64,000 nucleotides of DNA from JAEUJM01 sp044221555 (GTDB lineage: Bacteria > Actinomycetota > Acidimicrobiia > Acidimicrobiales > DATDAH01), in the NCBI GenBank assembly GCA_044221555.1, contig JBGAOY010000021.1:1-64000 (forward strand). Direction: 5' to 3'. Below the pieces are notes generated by a model that had not been told where the DNA came from, did no database searches, and worked only from the letters and a program-made list of their open reading frames with translations. The first letter of the stretch is position 1. Each line of letters starts with the position of its first letter. Positions 16,055 to 24,473 of the stretch are shown in pieces. The position numbers and the translations under genes are program-made.

Positions 16055-16798
16055 ATGGGGCAGCACACCACCCCCGATCCGAAGGTGCTCGGCCGCGTCC
16101 GGGCCCTGCTGGCCAAGGCCGAGTCCACCTCGTTCCCCGAGGAAGCCGAGTCGCTCACCGCCAAGGCCCAGGAGTTGATGGCGCGCTACTCGATCGACGC
16201 TGCCCTCGCGGGCCGCGGTGAGGGCCCGTCCGGCCGGCCCGAGCACGTGCGCCTCACGGTCGTCAACCCCTACGTGTCCCCCAAGGTGCACCTGCTGTCG
16301 GCGGTCGCCCGGGCCAACCGCTGCGAGGCGGTGTGGATGAAGGACCAGGGGGCGGTGACCGTGTTCGGGTACCCGGTGGATCTCGAGGCGGTGGAGCTGC
16401 TGTTCACGTCGTTGCTGGTGCAGGCCACCGCCGCGGCGTTGGCGGCGGGCACCCAGACCGATGCCTGGGGTCGCTCCCGGACCCGGTCGTTCCGGTCGTC
16501 GTTCCTGCTGTCGTTCGCGGTGCGCATCGGCGAGCGCCTCGCCGAGGCCGCGGCCGACGCGGTGGACGAGGTGGTGGCCGAGGGCGCGGAGTCCGCCACC
16601 GACCTGCTGCCCGTGCTGGCCGACCGGGCCGACGCCGTGCGGGCCGAGCGCGACCGGGCCTTCCCGCAGCTCCGGACGGCGCGCACGTCGGTGTCCAACG
16701 GGCAGGGCTGGTCGGCCGGGCGGCGCGCCGCGGAGACGGCGTCGCTCACCGGCCAGGGTCAGGTCCGGGGCGGGTCCCGACGCAGCCTCGACCGCTGA
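16055..16798 (+). CDS. DUF2786 domain protein
   Basis: 247 residues, ATG preceded by GAGGAG. The N-terminus matches DUF2786: VLGRVRALLAKAESTSFPEE then AESLTAKAQELMARYSID. A conserved middle part follows (YVSPKVHLLSAVARANRCEA, TVFGYPVDLEAVELLFTSLL, RSFRSSFLLSFAVRIGERLA), as in full-length actinobacterial and phage-associated members. The domain is predicted to be helical; function has not been defined. The end of the frame is Arg/Ser/Gly-rich and its stop codon lies within the first unit of a 22-base tandem repeat. No operon partner is seen. Confidence 0.87.
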   Translation: MGQHTTPDPKVLGRVRALLAKAESTSFPEEAESLTAKAQELMARYSIDAALAGRGEGPSGRPEHVRLTVVNPYVSPKVHLLSAVARANRCEAVWMKDQGAVTVFGYPVDLEAVELLFTSLLVQATAAALAAGTQTDAWGRSRTRSFRSSFLLSFAVRIGERLAEAAADAVDEVVAEGAESATDLLPVLADRADAVRAERDRAFPQLRTARTSVSNGQGWSAGRRAAETASLTGQGQVRGGSRRSLDR

Positions 16799-16868
16799 CG
16801 GCTCGGCGTCTCGCCGCTGACGGCTCGGCGTCTCGCCGCTGACGGCCCGGGGTCTCGCCGCTGACGGC
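16793..16868. repeat. 22-bp tandem repeat, three and a half units
   Basis: Units begin at 16793, 16815 and 16837 with a partial fourth at 16859; consensus CGCTGACGGCTCGGCGTCTC followed by GC. Units one and two are identical and unit three differs by two bases. The first unit contains the TGA stop of the DUF2786 gene. Confidence 0.85.
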
Positions 16869-17016
16869 GACGACCCCACCCTCGGGCCCGTCGATCGACA
16901 GCCGGCGCACCGAGAGCGCTGCCGGATGAGCCGCCTGCACGTCGCCGGGGACCGGGATCCGGGGGGTGTCGGGACCACCCTCGGTGACCGGTGGTCCGCT
17001 CGGCTCGAGCTGGCGA

Positions 17017-17802
17017 TCAGCGGCCGGTCCAGCGGGGCGGGCGCCCCTCGAGCGCCGCCGCCCGTCCCTCGGCGGCGTCATCGGTGCCGGCCGCCACCCG
17101 CCGCATCGTCTCACCGAAGCGCACGGCCTCGGTGAAGGGCAGGTGCTGGGCCCGCCACGCCATCTCCTTGGTGGCGCGGGCGGCCAGCGGCGCGGCGCGA
17201 CACAGCCGGTCGGCCCAGTCCCGGGCCTCGTCGAGGAGCGACTCGTGGGGCACCACCTTCCACGCCAGCCCCATCTCGTGGGCACGGGCGGCGTCGATGC
17301 GCTCGCCGGTGAGCAGCAGTTCCATGGCGTTGGCCCACCCGATGCGGCCCGGCAGCCGGATGGCGCCGACGATGGTGGGCACGCCGATCGTCACCTCGGG
17401 GAAGGCGAACGTGGCCCGCTCGGACGCGATCACGAAGTCGCACGCGGCCACCGCGGTGAGCCCGTAGCCGATGCAGTGGCCGTTCACCGCGGCGATGGTG
17501 GGCTTCCAGATCTCCCAGCCGCTCTCGAACGAGTTGGTGGTGGGGATCTCCCAGAACGACCCGGGCCAGGTGCCCACCGAGCCGGCGCCGTCGCGCAGGT
17601 CGGCGCCCGCGCAGAAGGCGCGGCCGGCGCCCGTGACGATGGCCACCCACGCGTCCTCATCCTCGTGGAAGCGGGTCCAGGCGTCGTTGAGGGCCTGGCG
17701 CATCTCGCCGTTGATCGCGTTCAGCACCTCGGGGCGGTTGTACGTGATGGTGGCGACGTGCCCGTCGAGCTCGAAGCCCACCGTGTCGTTGCTGTCTGGC
17801 AC
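17017..17802 (-). CDS. Enoyl-CoA hydratase/isomerase family protein
   Basis: 261 residues, GTG start. Crotonase fold: NRPEVLNAINGEMRQALNDA (CoA-binding), AGRAFCAGADLRDGAG (first oxyanion-hole strand), and IAAVNGHCIGYGLTAVAACD (second oxyanion-hole segment), then FPEVTIGVPTIVGAIRLPGR. The position that is Glu144 in rat mitochondrial hydratase lies in the IGYGLT region and is not Glu, so classical hydration is uncertain; Glu164 corresponds to the PEVTIG Glu, which is present. It may be an isomerase or a hydratase for an unusual acyl-CoA. Divergent from the aminotransferase gene. Confidence 0.87.
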   Translation of the reverse strand: MPDSNDTVGFELDGHVATITYNRPEVLNAINGEMRQALNDAWTRFHEDEDAWVAIVTGAGRAFCAGADLRDGAGSVGTWPGSFWEIPTTNSFESGWEIWKPTIAAVNGHCIGYGLTAVAACDFVIASERATFAFPEVTIGVPTIVGAIRLPGRIGWANAMELLLTGERIDAARAHEMGLAWKVVPHESLLDEARDWADRLCRAAPLAARATKEMAWRAQHLPFTEAVRFGETMRRVAAGTDDAAEGRAAALEGRPPRWTGR

Positions 17803-17834
17803 TCGGCCGACCCTACGCCCGCCGGGCGACCTGT

Positions 17835-17946
17835 TTCTCGAGGCAATGACTGGCGTCTTCCGGGGGGCAGTGCCTCGAGTTCGCCGACCCCCAGTTCTCG
17901 AGGCAATGACTGGCGTCTTCCGGGGGGCGGTGCCTCGAGTTCGCCG
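17835..17946. repeat. Pair of 52-bp stem-loop repeats
   Basis: Copies at 17835-17886 and 17895-17946 are identical except for one base (GCAGTG versus GCGGTG) and are separated by eight bases. Each copy holds arms CTCGAGGCA and TGCCTCGAG around about 25 bases, so each RNA strand could form a stem-loop. They fill the gap between two divergent genes. Confidence 0.85.
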
Positions 17947-18000
17947 CGTGGGCCGGGCGCCGGCGTCCGGCGCGGGCGGTCGGCGGATCGACCGGCGATC

Positions 18001-18006
18001 TAGCGT
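18001..18006 (+). promoter_or_regulatory. -10 box TAGCGT before the aminotransferase
   Basis: TAGCGT, five bases, then the ATG at 18012, with no Shine-Dalgarno sequence between. This fits a leaderless start. Confidence 0.45.
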
Positions 18007-18011
18007 GGGTC

Positions 18012-19366
18012 ATGACCATCGACCGGGACCGATTGCGGCACCTGCACACCCGCGAGGAGGCGGCGTTCCGCGACGGCCACCCGCGCTCGGCAGCCCTCGC
18101 GGCGCAGGCGGGCGAGCACCTGCTCGGCGGCGTCCCCATGAACTGGATGGCTCGGTGGCCGGGCGCCTTCCCCGTGTTCGTGGCCGAGGCGATCGGCTCC
18201 CGTTTCACCGACGTCGACGGTCACACCTACGTTGACTTCTGCCTCGGCGACACCGGCGCCATGACGGGCCATGCCCGAGCCTTCGTCACCGAGGCCGTCG
18301 CCGCCCAGGCTGCTCGTGGCCTCACGACCATGCTGCCGACCGAGGACGCCATCTGGGTCGGTGGGGAGCTGGCCCGACGCTTCGGCCTGCCGGTGTGGCA
18401 ACTGGCCATGACCGCCACCGACGCCAACCGCTTCGTGCTTCGCCTGGCCCGCCACCTCACGGGCCGCCCCAAGGTGGCGGTGTTCGACTGGTGCTACCAC
18501 GGCACGGTGGACGAGGCCTTCGCCGTCCTCGACGATGCCGGTCGGGTGGTGGCGCGGTCGGGAAACACCGGGCCCGCCGTCGATCCCGCGCTCACCACCA
18601 GCGTCGTGCCGTTCAACGACGCCGGTGCCCTCGAGCGAGCGTTGGCCGGCGGTGACGTGGCCTGCGTGCTGGCCGAGCCTGCACTCACCAACATCGGCAT
18701 CGTCCTGCCCGATGCCGGGTTCCACGACGCTCTACGGCGACTCACTCGCGATGCCGGCACCCTGCTCGTGATCGACGAGACCCACACGATCTGCACGGGC
18801 CCCGGCGGCTACACGGCCGAGCACGGCCTCGAGCCCGACCTGCTCACCATCGGCAAGCCCATCGGCGGGGGAGTGCCGGTTGCCGCCTACGGCATGACGC
18901 AGGCGGTGGCTGACCGGTTGTCGGGCTTCGTGGCCGATCCCGACACGGATGTCAGCGGCATCGGTGGCACCCTCACGGCGAGTGCCCTCGCCACGGCGGC
19001 CGCACGGGCCACCCTCGCCCACACGTTGCGCGACGAGGACTACGCCCACACCGTCCCGCTGGCGGGGCGATGGGCCGCCGGCGTCGCTTCCGTGATCGCG
19101 CGCCACGGGCTGCGGTGGCACGTGCAGCAACTGGGGTGTCGGGCCGAGTACTGGTTCTGTCCGCCCCCGCGGAACGGGCCGACGCGGCGGCGGCGGTCGA
19201 TCACGAGCTCGACGCCTTCCTGCACCTGTACGCGCTCAACCGGGGGATCCTGCTCACCCCGTTCCACAACATGGCACTCATGGCACCGACCACCACCGAC
19301 ACCGACGTCGATCGTCACACCGAGGTGTTCGCCGCCGCGGTCGCCGAGCTGGTGGCGCCCGCCTGA
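18012..19366 (+). pseudogene. Class III aminotransferase, frameshifted near the C-terminus
   Basis: The first frame encodes about 385 residues of a glutamate-1-semialdehyde-aminomutase-like class III PLP enzyme: YVDFCLGDTGAMTGHARAFV, VFDWCYHGTVDEAF, LVIDETHTICTGPGGYTAEH and the lysine motif LLTIGKPIGGGVPVAAYG. After RAEYWFCPP the conserved sequence moves one frame over (AERADAAAAVDHELDAFLHL, LNRGILLTPFHNMALMAPTT) and ends at TGA 19366. The break lies at a run of five C at 19164-19168; one more C would restore a single 450-residue protein. It could be a sequencing error, a true null, or a phase-variable tract. Without repair the frame reads on into the cyclase gene. Confidence 0.8.
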
Positions 19367-19451
19367 CTTCCCAGCGTGTCCTCGGGGGCCAGGGTGGTCG
19401 GCGCCGGTCGCCGCGGCGCGTGACTCGGCGACCGGCGTAGCGTCTCCGACC

Positions 19452-21005
19452 GTGCGAGTGGTGCGGCGGCGCAGCCAGCAGGTGGAGGGGCGAGGACGCC
19501 GGCTCACCACCCGGGCCACGTTGCGGTTCGCCTTCGCCACCATCACCGGCGCCGTGCTCGAGTACGTCTACCTCGTCCGGGTCAACCCGCCGTCGGCGTC
19601 GCTCGACGATGACCTGGGCCTGGTGATCGGCATGATCGTGGTCATCCTGGTGACCAGCGCGGTGGACGGCACCGTGCACATGCGGAGCCAGCTGCGCCCG
19701 GTGGAGGCGTGGCTGGCCGAGGAGCGTCCCGCCACCCCCGCCGAACGGGAGATGGTGCTGCGCCTGCCGTGGAACCTGGTGGCCCGTTCGTATTCGCACT
19801 GGGCCGGCGCGGCGGTGGTCTTCGCCGTGCTCATGGCGCTCCTCGGCTCCTCGGGCCAGGCCATCGTCCGGGTGGTGATGGCCCTGCTCGTCGGCGGCCT
19901 CATCACCTGTGCCATCGGCTACCTGCTGATGGAGCAGACGCTCCGCCCCCTCACCGCCCGGGCGCTCAGTGGCGTGCCCCCGGGACGGGCCCGGCGCCTG
20001 TCGATCACCATGCGCCTGCTCCTGGGTTGGATCCTCGGTTCGGCCCTCCCCGTGTGCGGCATCCTGCTCGTGCTGATCGGTCCCCGCGACGTCAGCGGCA
20101 ACCTGCGGGTGTCGGTGGCGTTCCTGTGCCTGGTGGTCCTCGGGGGTGGGGGCCTGCTGGTGTGGGTGACCGCCGGCTCGGTGGCCGAGCCGCTCGAGGA
20201 CCTGCGGGGCGCGTTGGGCGAGGTGGCCGACGGCGACCTCGACGCGGCGGTGCCCGTGAACGACGGGGGCGAGATCGGCAACCTGCAGGCGGGCTTCAAC
20301 GAGATGGTGACCGGGCTGCGCGAGCGCCGGCACCTGGAGGACCTGTTCGGCCGCCACGTGGGCGCCGAGGTGGCCAGCCTGGCCCTGCAGGAGCAGGCGG
20401 GGCTGTCGGCCCAGATCAAGACGGCCAGCGCCCTGTTCGTCGACGTCATCGCCAGCACGCGGCTGGCCGTCGAGTTGGCCCCGGTGGAGATGGTGGCCAT
20501 GTTGAACGCCCTCTTCGACGCCACCGTGCGGGTGATCACCGCCAACGGCGGGTGGGTGAACAAATTCGAGGGCGACGGCGCCCTGTGCATCTTCGGTGCG
20601 CCGGTCGAGGTGGACGATCACGCCGACCGGGCCCTGCGGTCGGCCCGTGAGCTGCGGGCCGAGGTGGTGACGCTGCGTGAGCGGTGGCCCGAGCTCGACG
20701 CCGGGATCGGTGTGTCCTCCGGCCGGGTGGTGGCCGGCAACGTCGGCGCCGAGCAGCGCTACGAGTACACGGTGATCGGCGACCCCGTGAACGAGGCCGC
20801 CCGGCTCACCGACGAGGCCAAGCGGGTACCCGCGCGGGTGATGGCCGGTGCCGGCGCGGTCGGCGCCGCGGGCCCCGCCGAGCGGGCGCGCTGGGTGGCG
20901 TGGGGCGAGCTGTTGCTGCGCGGGCACGACCGGCCGTCGCTCGGCTACGTCCCTGCGGCGGCGGCCGTCGGGACGCCCCCGGCGGTCGAGCGCTGCGCCA
21001 CCTGA
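19452..21005 (+). CDS. Membrane-bound adenylate cyclase, HAMP plus class III catalytic domain
   Basis: 517 residues from a GTG start with TAGCGT eight bases upstream. Four to six membrane helices lie between residues 20 and 245, then a HAMP domain (about 240-295, EPLEDLRGALGEVADGDLDA) and a class III cyclase domain (about 320-500). Catalytic residues are complete: metal Asp331 (FVDVIAST) and Asp375, purine-specifying Lys371 (NKFEGDG) and Asp434 (VIGDPVNEAARL), and transition-state Asn437 and Arg441. The Lys/Asp pair predicts ATP as substrate. The layout is that of the mycobacterial Rv1318c-Rv3645 group. The cAMP made could bind the cyclic-nucleotide-binding protein at 53432, but no direct link is shown. 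Confidence 0.92.
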   Translation: MRVVRRRSQQVEGRGRRLTTRATLRFAFATITGAVLEYVYLVRVNPPSASLDDDLGLVIGMIVVILVTSAVDGTVHMRSQLRPVEAWLAEERPATPAEREMVLRLPWNLVARSYSHWAGAAVVFAVLMALLGSSGQAIVRVVMALLVGGLITCAIGYLLMEQTLRPLTARALSGVPPGRARRLSITMRLLLGWILGSALPVCGILLVLIGPRDVSGNLRVSVAFLCLVVLGGGGLLVWVTAGSVAEPLEDLRGALGEVADGDLDAAVPVNDGGEIGNLQAGFNEMVTGLRERRHLEDLFGRHVGAEVASLALQEQAGLSAQIKTASALFVDVIASTRLAVELAPVEMVAMLNALFDATVRVITANGGWVNKFEGDGALCIFGAPVEVDDHADRALRSARELRAEVVTLRERWPELDAGIGVSSGRVVAGNVGAEQRYEYTVIGDPVNEAARLTDEAKRVPARVMAGAGAVGAAGPAERARWVAWGELLLRGHDRPSLGYVPAAAAVGTPPAVERCAT

Positions 21006-21236
21006 CCCGGTGCCCCGTGCCGGTCCACCAGGGCGGCGGCTCCATCGTCGACGTGATGGAGGCGCCCGCACGCGCCGGAACCGGGAGATCGGGGCCAGGT
21101 CATGGGGCGATCGACGCACCGGCGAGCGCCGAACCGGGCGTTCGGATCGGGGTCGTGCCGCGGGCGGCATTGGTCGTCGGCGAGCCGCCACAGGTACCGT
21201 CGGAGGCCTGTCTGAGCACCTCTCGAGGAGACCTTG

Positions 21237-22445
21237 ATGCCCGAAGCAGTGATCGTCGCCGCCACGCGCAGCCCCATCGGCCGTGCCAACAAGGGGTCGC
21301 TCGTCGACATGCGCCCCGACGACCTCGCCGCCCAGGTGGTGGAGGCGGCCCTCGCCCAGGTGCCCCAGCTCGATCGCACCCAGGTCGAGGACCTCATCAT
21401 GGGTTGTGGCCAGCCGGCCGGTGAGTCCGGGTACAACATCGGCCGGGTCGTGGCCATCCTCGCCGGCATGCCCGACGTGCCGGGTACCACGGTGAACCGC
21501 TACTGCTCGTCGTCGCTGCAGACCACCCGCATGGCCATGCACGCCATCAAGGCCGGTGAGGGCGACATCTTCATCTCGGCCGGCGTCGAGACCGTCAGCC
21601 GGTTCATGATCGGCATGTCCGACGGGGCGCCCGGCAGCACCAACGGCAAGTTCAACGACGCGATGGCCCGCACGGCCGAGCGCTCGGCCGGAGGCTCCGA
21701 CCCGTGGGCCCCGCCCGCCGGCCTGCCCGACGTGTACATCGCCATGGGCGAGACCGCCGAGAACGTGGTGCAGTACAAGAGCGTGTCGCGCGAGCGCATG
21801 GACGAGTTCGCGGCCAACTCGCAGCAGCGGGCCGTCGCCGCTCAGGAGCGGGGCTTCTTCGAGCGGGAGATCACCCCGATCACCCTGCCCGACGGCACCG
21901 TGGTGGCCAAGGACGACGGCCCCCGCCCCGGCACCACCAAGGAGAAGCTGGCCGAGCTGAAGCCGGTGTTCCGCCCCGACGGGCAGGTCACCGCCGGCAA
22001 CGCCTGCCCCCTCAACGACGGCGCGGCCGCACTGGTGATCATGAGCGACACCAAGGCCGCCGAGCTGGGCATCACGCCGCTGGCCCGGGTGATCAGCACC
22101 GGCGTGTCGGGCCTCAACCCCGAGATCATGGGCCTCGGCCCCATCGAGGCGTCGAAGCAGGCGCTGGCCCGCGCCGGCATGACGATCGACGACATCGACC
22201 TCGTGGAGATCAACGAGGCCTTCGCCGCGCAGGTGATCCCCTCCGCCGACGAGTTGGGCATCGACTTCGACAAGCTCAACGTCAACGGCGGCGCCATCGC
22301 CCTGGGTCACCCCTTCGGCATGACCGGCGCGCGCATCACCGCCACCCTCATCAACGGCCTCGAGGACGCCGGCAAGAGCATCGGCCTCGAGACCATGTGC
22401 GTCGGTGGCGGCCAGGGCATGGCCATGATCATCGAGAAGCTGTAA
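21237..22445 (+). CDS. Acetyl-CoA C-acyltransferase (thiolase)
   Basis: 402 residues; ATG preceded by GAGGAG (a TTG lies one codon upstream). Condenses or cleaves acyl-CoAs in fatty-acid oxidation or acetoacetyl-CoA synthesis. Nucleophilic Cys90 is in VNRYCSSSLQTT, the histidine in GGAIALGHPFGMTGAR, the second cysteine in ETMCVGGGQGMAMI, and NEAFAAQ is intact, so all four catalytic elements are present. The N-terminus (EAVIVAATRSPIGRANKGSL) is that of FadA/AtoB-type enzymes. It stands alone, followed by a strong hairpin. Confidence 0.95.
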   Translation: MPEAVIVAATRSPIGRANKGSLVDMRPDDLAAQVVEAALAQVPQLDRTQVEDLIMGCGQPAGESGYNIGRVVAILAGMPDVPGTTVNRYCSSSLQTTRMAMHAIKAGEGDIFISAGVETVSRFMIGMSDGAPGSTNGKFNDAMARTAERSAGGSDPWAPPAGLPDVYIAMGETAENVVQYKSVSRERMDEFAANSQQRAVAAQERGFFEREITPITLPDGTVVAKDDGPRPGTTKEKLAELKPVFRPDGQVTAGNACPLNDGAAALVIMSDTKAAELGITPLARVISTGVSGLNPEIMGLGPIEASKQALARAGMTIDDIDLVEINEAFAAQVIPSADELGIDFDKLNVNGGAIALGHPFGMTGARITATLINGLEDAGKSIGLETMCVGGGQGMAMIIEKL

Positions 22446-22475
22446 CCCCAGCGCACCTCGAGCCTCGACGGCACC

Positions 22476-22505
22476 CGGCCGCCGGAACCACGGTTCCGGC
22501 GGCCG
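22476..22505 (+). terminator. Hairpin terminator after the thiolase gene
   Basis: Fourteen-base perfect arms (left begins CGGCCGCCGGAACC) meet almost head to head around AC, about 30 bases after the thiolase stop. No T tract follows. It also lies beyond the end of the convergent NfuA-like gene. Confidence 0.75.
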
Positions 22506-22593
22506 AGTCGCGTTCGCGAGGCCGCCGCACCGGCGCGTCGCTCAGCGGGGGTGGCCGCGGGTAGGGGTGGTGCTCAGTGGGTGGCGCTGGTGC

Positions 22594-23304
22594 TCAGTGG
22601 GCGGCGGCCTCGAAGTAGGGGTTGGTGCCGCTGGCGTGGTCGGTCACGTCGACCACGGCGGTGATCTCGGGGACGGCGGCGCGCAGGGCGCTCTCGATGC
22701 CGTTGCGCAGCGTGGCGGTGGACTGGGCGCACCCCTGGCAACCGCCGCTGAGGCGCAGGTAGGCGGTGCCGTTCTCGAAGCCGGCGAGATCGGCGCGGCC
22801 GCCGTGCGACGCGATGCTCGGGTTGATCTGGGCCTCGAGCACCTGGCCGATGCGCTCGGCCGGGGTGCCGCTCAGCTCGAGCGGCGGGCCCGCCGGCGCC
22901 GGCGCGGGTCGCGCTGGTGCCGGCGGCTGGTTGGGGTTCTCCATGACCAGACCGGGGTTCAGGAGGTCGCGGGACAGATCCAGGGTGGCCCCCCGTAGCT
23001 GCTCGACGCTGTCGGACGGCACGATCACCACGAGGTCACCGTGCTCGATCCGCACGTCGCCGGGGCCAGCCTGCGCCGGGTCCTGGAAGTAGATGTCGTA
23101 GGCGTAGTCGGCCCCCGACACGCCCATGACCTCCACCCACAGGGCGAGCTCGGTGGGGCCGTCCTCCTGGGCCCGGATGTCGAGTACCCGGCGGAGGGCC
23201 TTGTCGCTCACCGAGAGCACCGCGGCCCCGCCTGCGCCGGGGCGGTCGGCAGGTGCGTCAGCGGCGGTGTCGGCGAGATCGGTGGCGGAGGTGGCGGCGT
23301 CCAT
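22594..23304 (-). CDS. NfuA-like Fe-S cluster carrier
   Basis: 236 residues. Residues about 30-125 resemble an A-type (HesB/IscA) carrier domain that lacks its cysteines (SVSDKALRRVLDIRAQEDGP, DIYFQDPAQAGPGDVRIEHG). A Pro/Ala linker follows, then a NifU C-terminal domain from about 150 with the cluster motif GGCQGCAQS (CxxC). This degenerate-A plus Nfu layout is that of NfuA, which binds a 4Fe-4S cluster as a dimer and delivers it to apo-proteins. The start is supported by TATCCT seven bases upstream. No suf genes are adjacent. Confidence 0.88.
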   Translation of the reverse strand: MDAATSATDLADTAADAPADRPGAGGAAVLSVSDKALRRVLDIRAQEDGPTELALWVEVMGVSGADYAYDIYFQDPAQAGPGDVRIEHGDLVVIVPSDSVEQLRGATLDLSRDLLNPGLVMENPNQPPAPARPAPAPAGPPLELSGTPAERIGQVLEAQINPSIASHGGRADLAGFENGTAYLRLSGGCQGCAQSTATLRNGIESALRAAVPEITAVVDVTDHASGTNPYFEAAAH

Positions 23305-23311
23305 GGCAGCC

Positions 23312-23317
23312 AGGATA
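23312..23317 (-). promoter_or_regulatory. -10 box TATCCT before the NfuA-like gene
   Basis: On the minus strand TATCCT, seven bases (GGCTGCC), then ATG at 23304; no Shine-Dalgarno. Leaderless-type geometry. Confidence 0.45.
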
Positions 23318-23402
23318 CGAGGACCGGCCCGGATGCGAGCGGGTGAGTCCGGAGGGCGATGCGAGGACCCCAGCCGGGGTGACCCGTGGCCTGATCGTTC
23401 GT

Positions 23403-23520
23403 TCTGGTGGCTGGGATGTGTTGTGGTGGGGTGGTGTTCGAGCCACCGGAACGGTGGGTTGTTCGTCTGGTGGCTGGGATGTGTTGTGAGCGTGGCGTTT
23501 GAGCCACCGGAATGGTGGGC
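23403..23520. repeat. Pair of about 56-bp stem-loop repeats
   Basis: Copies start at 23403 and 23466 (63-base period), sharing TCTGGTGGCTGGGATGTGTT and a second block GAGCCACCGGAA; the middle differs. Each contains GGTGGCT and AGCCACC about 28 bases apart. They lie between two genes read on the minus strand and resemble in design, not in sequence, the pairs at 17835 and 27508. Confidence 0.8.
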
Positions 23521-23551
23521 CCGGGGGCCGGGCGGGTCGACCCGACTCGGG

Positions 23552-24313
23552 TCAGAAGGCGCCGTGGCGGCCCTCGCCGCCGGCGAAGCGGGTCGCGCCG
23601 GCGGCCGTCTCGCCCGAGCGGATGACCTCGAGGCCCAGGTCGGTCTCGAGCGCCAGGGCCTCGTCGGCCGACAGGCCCCACTGGCGGTAGCTGCTCTCGC
23701 GGTCCGAGCGCAGGCACCCCTGGGGGAAGGCGGCCAGCTGGTGGCCCAGCTCGATGGCGGCGGCGAGGGCCTGGCCGGGCTCGACCAGGCGGTTGGCCAG
23801 GCCCATGCGCAGCGCCTCGTCGCCCGACACGCCCCGGCCGGTGAGGATCAGGTCGAGGGCGTGGCTGTGACCGATGAGGCGGGGCAGGCGCACCGTGCCG
23901 CCGTCGATCAGCGGCACGCCCCAGCGGCGGCAGTACACGCCGAACACGGCGTCGGCCGCGGCCACACGCAGGTCGCACCAGCACGCGAGCTCGAGGCCGC
24001 CGGCGACCGCGTGGCCCTCGATGGCGGCGATCACCGGCTTGGACAGCAGCATCCGGGTCGGCCCCATCGGCCCGTCGCCGTCGACGGTGACCCGGTTGCC
24101 GCGGCCGGCCGAGATCGCCTTCAGGTCGGCGCCGGCGCAGAACGTGCCCGCCGCCCCGGTGAGGATCGCCACGGCAAGGGCGTCGTCACCCTCGAAGCGC
24201 CGGAACGCGGCGGCCAGGTCGGCGGCGGTGGGCGCGTCGACCGCGTTGCGCACGTCGGGACGGTCGATGGTGACGATGGCCACCGGCCCGTCGGTGTCGA
24301 AGCGAACGCTCAC
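23552..24313 (-). CDS. Enoyl-CoA hydratase/isomerase family protein
   Basis: 253 residues, GTG start. Crotonase signatures: IDRPDVRNAVDAPTAADLAA, GTFCAGADLKAISAGR and VIAAIEGHAVAGGLELACWC, the last with the Glu of GGLELA that matches a catalytic Glu in many hydratases. The second acid position has WGVPLIDGGTVRLPRLIG, so the exact chemistry (hydratase, isomerase or other) is open. The C-terminal segment FPQGCLRSDRESSYRQWGLS is typical of a common actinobacterial clade. Two crotonases and a thiolase within 8 kb suggest acyl-CoA degradation, although they are not one operon. Confidence 0.88.
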   Translation of the reverse strand: MSVRFDTDGPVAIVTIDRPDVRNAVDAPTAADLAAAFRRFEGDDALAVAILTGAAGTFCAGADLKAISAGRGNRVTVDGDGPMGPTRMLLSKPVIAAIEGHAVAGGLELACWCDLRVAAADAVFGVYCRRWGVPLIDGGTVRLPRLIGHSHALDLILTGRGVSGDEALRMGLANRLVEPGQALAAAIELGHQLAAFPQGCLRSDRESSYRQWGLSADEALALETDLGLEVIRSGETAAGATRFAGGEGRHGAF

Positions 24314-24473
24314 GGCCGGTGCACCGGGGCCTGTGGCCTGTCGGCGCGGCCACGGGGGGCGTCGGGGGTGTCGGGTGCGTCGGTGCCGTCGGCACGGCGG
24401 GCGCGGCCATCACGCTCGAGGCGGCGGGGATCGAAGCGGGGGACGTGTGGCCGCATGCGGCCGGGGTGCAGCG

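Noticed and set aside
18012..21005. A single 997-residue aminotransferase-adenylate cyclase fusion protein
   Set aside because: The conserved aminotransferase C-terminus continues in another frame and ends before the cyclase start, so the fusion is a frameshift artefact or mutation.
21006..21236. Short frames between the cyclase and thiolase genes
   Set aside because: No ribosome binding site, domain or coding pattern.
19278..22310. A 1010-codon open frame on the minus strand
   Set aside because: It is antisense to the adenylate cyclase and thiolase genes. Its translation is His/Arg/Gly-rich low-complexity sequence without motifs; long antisense frames are expected at this GC content.
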